Source: Euwallacea fornicatus
Lineage: Eukaryota; Arthropoda; Insecta; Coleoptera; Curculionidae
DNA length: 64,000 nt
Assembly: GCF_040115645.1 (NCBI RefSeq)
Contig: NW_027096045.1
Span: 496,001 to 560,000 of the forward strand
Direction of reading: 5' to 3'
Part shown: positions 58,222 to 64,000 of the stretch, one piece after another
Layout: every line of letters begins with the position of its first letter
Numbering within the stretch: position 1 is the stretch's first letter
The notes under the pieces: generated by a model
The model's input: the letters and a program-made list of their open reading frames with translations, nothing else
Told to the model about the DNA's origin: nothing
Databases searched by the model: none
Position numbers and translations under genes: made by a program

Positions 58222-58534
58222 AGTTATATGGGGATGCTACCATAAGCCACCATACTAAAGAGACGCGGCCCAGACTTGCTGAGCTTGCAGAATCAAACAA
58301 TAAAACCACATTGCGCTGGACCTTCGGGACTCACTCTGACAATCGATCGACAGTAATATTCAACTCACGTTGATTTCATTGTAACTTACCAAAGCTCGTT
58401 CTACTGTATTGTTACCGTTATACTTAATAATTCTTGTTAGTGTTGTGTTAACTACAAGTTTATATTAAATCATAAAATATAGTAATTGTTTAATTTTTTT
58501 TAAAAAGTCTTCCGAGGAATACGGAAAGATAAGT
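58222..58534 (+). repeat. 3' LTR of A3
   Basis: 313 bp, identical by eye to the 5' LTR of A3. Confidence 0.95.
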
Positions 58535-60413
58535 TACAATTTGGTGATATCTCGAAAACGCTACAGCCAATTTTGTTCAAATCGTCTCCTTTTGGCAAAA
58601 TAAGCATAATAAGGCCTTAAACAGCAAATCGTCAATTTGGCTCTAATAGAAGCGGCACTTTTTGGCCAAATCTTATGATTTGGCGTTATCTCGCCAACGC
58701 TACAACCAATTTTGTTCAAATCGTCTCCTTTTGGCAAAATAAGCATAATAAGGCCTTAAACGGCAAATCGTCAATTTGGCTCTAATAGAAGCGGCACTTT
58801 TTGGCCAAATCGTACAATTTGGCGATATCTCGCAAACGGTACAACCAATTTTGTTCAAATCGTCTCCTTTTGGCAAAATAAGCATAATAAGGCCTTAAAC
58901 GGCAAATCGTCAATTTGGCTCTAATAGAAGCGGCACTTTTTGGCCAAATCGTACAATTTGGCGATATCTCGCAAACGGTACAACCAATTTTGTTCAAATC
59001 GTCTCCTTTTGGCAAAATAAGCATAATAAGGCCTTAAACAGCAAATCGTCAATTTGGCTCTAATAGAAGCGGCACTTTTTGGCCAAATCTTATGATTTGG
59101 CGTTATCTCGCCAACGCTACAGCCAATTTTGTTCAAATCGTCTCCTTTTGGCAAAATAAGCATAATAAGGCCTTAAACGGCAAATCGTCAATTTGGCTCT
59201 AATAGAAGCGGCACTTTTTGGCCAAATCGTACAATTTGGCGATATCTCGCAAACGGTACAACCAATTTTGTTCAAATCGTCTCCTTTTGGCAAAATAAGC
59301 ATAATAAGGCCTTAAACAGCAAATCGTCAATTTGGCTCTAATAGTAGCGGCACTTTTTGGCCAAATCTTATGATTTGGCGTTATCTCGCCAACGCTACAG
59401 CCAATTTTGTTCAAATCGTCTCCTTTTGGCAAAATAAGCATAATAAGGCCTTAAACGGCAAATCGTCAATTTGGCTCTAATAGAAGCGGCACTTTTTGGC
59501 CAAATCGTACAATTTGGTGATATCTCGCAAACGCTACAGCCAATTTTGTTCAAATCGTCTCCTTTTGGCAAAATAAGCATAATAAGGCCTTAAACGGCAA
59601 ATCGTCAATTTGGCTCTAATAGAAGCGGCACTTTTTGGCCAAATCTTATGATTTGGCGTTATCTCGCCAACGCTACAGCCAATTTTGTTCAAATCGTCTC
59701 CTTTTGGCAAAATAAGCATAATAAGGCCTTAAACGGCAAATCGTCAATTTGGCTCTAATAGAAGCGGCACTTTTTGGCCAAATCGTACAATTTGGCGATA
59801 TCTCGCAAACGGTACAACCAATTTTGTTCAAATCGTCTCCTTTTGGCAAAATAAGCATAATAAGGCCTTAAACAGCAAATCGTCAATTTGGCTCTAATAG
59901 AAGCGGCACTTTTTGGCCAAATCTTATGATTTGGCGTTATCTCGCCAACGCTACAGCCAATTTTGTTCAAATCGTCTCCTTTTGGCAAAATAAGCATAAT
60001 AAGGCCTTAAACGGCAAATCGTCAATTTGGCTCTAATAGAAGCGGCACTTTTTGGCCAAATCTTATGATTTGGCGTTATCTCGTCAACGCTACAGCCAAT
60101 TTTGTTCAAATCGTCTCCTTTTGGCAAAATAAGCATAATAAGGCCTTAAACGGCAAATCGTCAATTTGGCTCTAATAGAAGCGGCTCTTTTTGGCCAAAT
60201 CTTATGATTTGGCGATATCTCGCAAACGGTACAACCAATTTTGTTCAAATCGTCTCCTTTTGGCAAAATAAGCATAATAAGGCCTTAAACTTCAAATCGT
60301 CAATTTGGCTCTAATAGAAGCGGCACTTTTTGGCCAAATCGTACAATTTGGTGATATCTCGAAAACGCTACAGCCAATTTTGTTCAAATCGTCTCCTTTT
60401 GGCAAAATAAGCA
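58535..60413 (+). repeat. 139-bp satellite array 5
   Basis: About 13.5 monomers between two elements in opposite orientation. It is the second copy of a 13-monomer (1807-bp) block also found in array 4. It contains intact empty-site equivalents for A3 (60342-60345) and, near its left end, for A4 (AGCA at 58603-58606). No genes are seen. Confidence 0.97.
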
Positions 60414-60725
60414 ACTTATCTTTCCGTATTCCTCGGAAGACTTTTTAAAAAAATTAAACAATTACTATATTTTATGATTTAATATAAACTTGTAGTTAAC
60501 ACAACACTAACAAGAATTATTAAGTATAACGGTAACAATACAGTAGAACGAGCTTTGGTAAGTTACAATGAAATCAACGTGAGTTGAATATTACTGTCGA
60601 TCGATTGTCAGAGTGAGTCCCGAAGGTCCAGCGCAATGTGGTTTTATTGTTTGATTCTGCAAGCTCAGCAAGTCTGGGCCGCGTCTCTTTAGTATGGTGG
60701 CTTATGGTAGCATCCCCATATAACT
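60414..60725 (-). repeat. 3' LTR of A4
   Basis: 312 bp. It is one base shorter than A2/A3 because the T-run has seven T's. On the plus strand it runs ACTTATCTTT to CCATATAACT. Confidence 0.94.
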
Positions 60726-60735
60726 CCTCCCCTCT
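60726..60735 (-). other. Polypurine tract of A4
   Basis: CCTCCCCTCT on the plus strand, the complement of AGAGGGGAGG, adjoining the LTR. Confidence 0.9.
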
Positions 60736-60747
60736 GAGATGGAACTC

Positions 60748-62446
60748 CTAGGCTAGCCGAGGGAGTGGAACTTCTATTGGCTCTTCATTTGACTGGTTGT
60801 TCTTCTGACTCCGATTCCTCAGTCGGGGTTGCAACAACTTTTTCCATGTTAAAGCTGCCATTGCTCCTATAATTATAATATACATTAGTAATGTCCACAC
60901 ACTAGGGGGTGTGTAGAGGTCGTTGTCCGTCCAGCTGCCGCTTTCCTGCTCCTCATAAACTTCATGTTTTAGCTTATGCAGGTCATCTAACTCGAGCTCG
61001 GGTAGGTGAATGCTCAAGTTTAAGTTCTGTCGGGGTGGAACGTCCGTGATAATTTTAGGTAGCAAAATGGGCTTCAGAGTGTTTTCCATAATCCTCATGG
61101 TATTCGTTGCCTGTTGGTTCCCGATGCTTAACTTACATCCCTTTGGAATTTCATATAGATATGTCCCGTGCAAGGTTTTGGCTTCTGTTTGTCCATTTTG
61201 GCACGTTAGCTGGGCTATTTCTTCTGTAGGACTTATTACAATCCATTTATCTGACACATCTAACCTATTTAAAATTATTCTGTCTATTTTTATTAACGTT
61301 TGAGTACAGTTCGAAGGATTTTTCACTAAGTTTATTAACTGTATTTCACAAGGGGTTTCTGGCTGATTTCCCGTTAAGTCTGTTTCATAGCACAAGTATA
61401 GTTCTGGCTTTAATTTACGACACTCGCGGTGAAAGTACGCGTGGTACAACTGGCTCTTTACAAGGTACTTCCCTTTAGGTATGATTGCCCTAAACTGACC
61501 CTGAATGTAAACGGGAATAGAATACAAATGGTAATAAGAAAATTGCAGATTCTGAACAGTAGGAATGTGTAAAATGTACGTGATTCGATAGTCCGATAGG
61601 AAACACTCCAGTTTTGTTATTTCTTCGTATTTAACTATATTTTCCAAAGTTATAGGTAGTGGTAGATTGGTCCTTCCTATGTCGTTGCTTAACTCCGTGA
61701 GTGCAGTGAGTAGATCCCTTTGGTCCATTATGCTTGGGTGCATGGTATTTAATCTTGCAAATACCAACGAGTTTTCGACATCTTGTAGGATGGTGTTGAT
61801 TATCTCGTACATATCAATTATTTCGTTGACAATTTCCTTCAAAAAGGAACAATTTCTATCGTCGATCACATCCTTGATATAAGGTACAATTTCTTTCAAT
61901 TTTTCCTCCAGTATTCTATCATTGTCGTAAAGCTGTTTTAGCGTTTTGTTAAACCTTTCTAAAGCCAACACTGTCATTCTTCCTTGAGTTACAACTTGAG
62001 TTTGAGTGAGCCTTTGTTTCGCACGTAATTCTCTAATTAATTTGTCGTATTTTTGACCATCTTCTGCGTCCAAATTTCCCGTTATCGCTTTGAACACTGC
62101 TCCTAATCCATCCACGATTCCTCGCTTTGGTCGATTTGTTTTAGGAAATATTCGGTAAAAGCGGTTTTCAACTTGTTCCTGTATTGCCTTCATGATCTCG
62201 TAAAAATTGCGGAGCTCATTCTTATAAGGGCTTGGATGTGTTGTCGTTTCCCAATTGCTGGTCAAATTATTTATTTTTCTTCTCAGCTCTTCTAGTTGTT
62301 CTGCTACTGGTCTTAAATCGTTGTAATGAATGAAACTGTGGCTTCCATCAATCAATACTGCCTTTCCCAGTTCTAGCGGTAACATTCCCGGATTTCCCTT
62401 GAGTTCCAACAGTGTGACATCCCTAGCTTGTCCCGTGACTAGGATG
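60748..62446 (-). CDS. env: Envelope glycoprotein of A4, exon 2
   Basis: Same 553 visible codons as A2 plus the upstream in-phase stretch to the splice acceptor, whose AG is at 62447-62448. Exon 1 is outside the window. It carries the A2-type Gly in CQNGQTEAK and the A2-type silent markers. The furin-type RPKR site, the GIVDGLGAVF region and the membrane anchor are intact. Confidence 0.92.
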
Positions 62447-62502
62447 CTGTAAATGTTTTTCCTTCGTTTACTTATATGTACATGGTTTGGTTTGAGTCTA
62501 AT

Positions 62503-64000
62503 TTACTCCTTATTTCTACTTGGATTAATACATTTGTGACGGCTGGGCCGTTTTAGATTGTCTATGTTCACTTTCCTTCCAGACTGATTTTCGACAAATT
62601 TCCTTTCTCTATTTACAATTTCCGCTTTTGCACATGCTTTAAATTTGTCTCCTAATTTTTGTCTAGGATTCTTTATTCTTTCACGCACGTCATCTCCTTC
62701 TTCAAACATCGTTGGGTCGTCCCGATTTACATTTCTCTTTTCCATTAAGCGTACTTTAGCCTCGGTCATTCGCCTATTCATTTCTCCGTACAACAATTTC
62801 GTCCTTGCTTTGTGTTCAGTTACATAGTTGGTCATTAAATTTTCATTCATAGTGATGTTGAATGGATCCTCACTTCCTAGGTGTCCGTTCACAATTTCCA
62901 TTGGTTTGTATCCCGTTGTTGAATGAATTGAATTGTTGTATGCTAACACGGCGTACTTGACCTTCTGTTTGATGGGTGTCTCTTCTTGACCTTGGTTGTT
63001 CAGCAATCTTACGTGTTCTGCTATTGTTGAGTGGAATCTCTCCACAATTCCATTCGATTGGGGATGATCTGGCGTGCAGAAATGCGTTTCTACTTTATGG
63101 CTTCTTAAAAGTTCGGCAATTACTGTATTCTTAAATTCTGTCCCATTGTCAGCGATTATTTGAATTGGCACTCCAAAATGGGAGAAGAAAGTTATTAAAT
63201 TGTCCGCTACTTCAGTTGCCATCATTGAATCCAAAACATAGGCTTGGGCAAATTTCGAAAAACTATCCACAATAGTTAGAAACTTTGTCTTTTCTAATGT
63301 ATATGTGTCTATGTGGACAATTTCGAAAGGCTTTGCAGCTGTAGGCGTGATGTTGTACTTCGTCTTGATGGGGTTCCTTTCATATTTACTACGCTGGCAA
63401 ATTTCACATTGTTCCAAGTAATTTTGTACTGTATCTCTTATGTTTGGCCAGTAATATTTGGCTTTTATTCTCTGCTCTGTCTCTTCTATGCCCCTATGGT
63501 TTGTTTTGCTCTCATGATAAGCCTGTATGATTTCAGGTATATCTGCTTTTTCTTCGACATCTATTAATTTTGTTAGGCATCGCTTGAATTTGAGCGATGG
63601 CCATTTAAAATTTTTACGTATAGTTTCACAAAATTTAGGGTAAATATCTGGACTTTCGAAGTAAAGGGAATACAGTTTTCCTGGGGCCACATTCTCTATG
63701 ACAAACTTCATTAAATAGTGATCGAAGTCATCATCTGGCAATTGTAGTAAGTATCTTCGTTTTTTCCCAAATAGTTCTAATTTCTTTAATTTTGCAGGTG
63801 TATGCAATACTCGTGACACAATCACCTGATTGGCTCCATAGTTAACAGCTGATTCTACAATTGGAACTCCTACGATAGGATCTTGTTCCTCGTTTGTATG
63901 TACAGTTTCATTCTCATCCATTGGGGTTGGTTCTTCCATCCTTTCTGTATTTTTTGCCTCTGTGTCTGGTTCAACTATCATTGATAGGTTATCTGGTTCA
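62503..64000 (-). CDS. pol: Pol of A4, C-terminal part (integrase), truncated by window
   Basis: 498 codons and the stop are visible, and the frame is still open at the edge. They cover the acidic linker after RNase H, the integrase zinc finger (AYHESKTNH, CEIC), the DD35E core (first Asp codon at 63307-63309) and the C-terminal tail. An internal Met at 63981 is not a real start. It has Arg before MEEP (A2-like) and EEQ near 63888 (A1-like), a combination not found in A1, A2 or A3. Confidence 0.94.
   Translation of the reverse strand, partial: EPDNLSMIVEPDTEAKNTERMEEPTPMDENETVHTNEEQDPIVGVPIVESAVNYGANQVIVSRVLHTPAKLKKLELFGKKRRYLLQLPDDDFDHYLMKFVIENVAPGKLYSLYFESPDIYPKFCETIRKNFKWPSLKFKRCLTKLIDVEEKADIPEIIQAYHESKTNHRGIEETEQRIKAKYYWPNIRDTVQNYLEQCEICQRSKYERNPIKTKYNITPTAAKPFEIVHIDTYTLEKTKFLTIVDSFSKFAQAYVLDSMMATEVADNLITFFSHFGVPIQIIADNGTEFKNTVIAELLRSHKVETHFCTPDHPQSNGIVERFHSTIAEHVRLLNNQGQEETPIKQKVKYAVLAYNNSIHSTTGYKPMEIVNGHLGSEDPFNITMNENLMTNYVTEHKARTKLLYGEMNRRMTEAKVRLMEKRNVNRDDPTMFEEGDDVRERIKNPRQKLGDKFKACAKAEIVNRERKFVENQSGRKVNIDNLKRPSRHKCINPSRNKE

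Larger units (their letters stand above)
50920..58534 (+). mobile_element. Full-length errantivirus-like LTR retrotransposon A3
   Basis: 7615 bp with two identical-looking 313-bp LTRs and target duplication TACA (50916-50919 and 58535-58538). The paralogous satellite block in array 5 keeps the empty site (TACA at 60342-60345, uninterrupted). Gag, Pol and LTR length are A2-like, while the primer-binding site and env are A1-like, so this copy is a mosaic. All genes are open. Confidence 0.96.
60414..64000 (-). mobile_element. Errantivirus-like LTR retrotransposon A4, minus strand, cut by window edge
   Basis: Same family as A1-A3, inserted in the opposite orientation. The window holds its 3' LTR, polypurine tract, env exon 2 and the C-terminal part of pol; the rest lies to the right. 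The 4 bases left of the element are AGCA (60410-60413), the expected target duplication. All visible frames are open. It is mosaic: env is A2-type, while the acidic linker of pol has A1-type EEQ with A2-type Arg before MEEP. Confidence 0.95.

Noticed and set aside
40631..58534. A2 and A3 as one element copied by segmental duplication along with the satellite
   Set aside because: They have different target duplications (AATA and TACA), different positions in the monomer, different PBS and env types, and an empty A3 site in the paralogous block, so they are independent insertions.
74..60275. Hundreds of overlapping 61-80 codon minus-strand frames beginning with the same MLILPKGDDLNKIG start
   Set aside because: They recur every 139 bp, end in the next monomer, and shift frame because 139 is not a multiple of 3. 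They have no promoter or conserved-coding signature and are a by-product of the satellite.
1..64000. A CENP-B-box-like centromere motif in the satellite
   Set aside because: No match to the vertebrate CENP-B box was seen. A centromeric role cannot be supported from sequence alone.

Overview
The window looks like insect heterochromatin, most likely from a drosophilid or related fly. It holds a long tandem array of one 139-bp satellite monomer, interrupted by five endogenous-retrovirus-type LTR retrotransposons of the errantivirus (gypsy/17.6/297) group. The organism call is an inference from three things: the env-bearing gypsy-like elements, a primer-binding site matching the 3' end of tRNA-Ser, and 4-bp target duplications on AGT-starting LTRs. 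No host gene, tRNA, rRNA or CRISPR array was seen.

Layout. Satellite array 1 (1-1650); element A1, plus strand (1651-9267); array 2 (9268-14185); element B1, plus strand (14186-21593); array 3 (21594-40630); element A2, plus strand (40631-48245); array 4 (48246-50919); element A3, plus strand (50920-58534); array 5 (58535-60413); element A4, minus strand (60414-64000, cut by the window edge). About 30 kb is satellite (roughly 217 monomers, all in the same orientation, all but one consistent with a 139-bp length). About 34 kb is retrotransposon. A1-A4 belong to one family (7615-7617 bp, LTR 312-314 bp). B1 belongs to a related but clearly different family (7408 bp, LTR 207 bp). In each complete element the two LTRs look identical and all three genes are open, so the insertions are young.

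How the genes work together. Each complete element encodes Gag, a Gag-Pol fusion (protease, reverse transcriptase, RNase H, integrase) apparently made by -1 ribosomal frameshifting in a short gag/pol overlap, and an envelope glycoprotein. The env frame has no AUG at its visible 5' end. In both families a 29-nt exon upstream of gag, ending at a GTAAGT splice donor, joins in phase to an acceptor just before env and supplies the AUG and signal peptide. In unspliced RNA the same AUG opens a ten-codon uORF whose stop codon lies inside the splice donor, so splicing switches a terminated uORF into env.

Other points of interest. The monomer appears to be built from three diverged copies of a roughly 46-bp unit and carries a conserved dyad. 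Multi-monomer blocks are duplicated at several scales and preserve empty-site paralogues of some insertions. Copies A3 and A4 are mosaics of A1-like and A2-like sequence. The primer-binding site is polymorphic. A3 and A4 face each other across 1.9 kb of satellite, forming a large inverted repeat.
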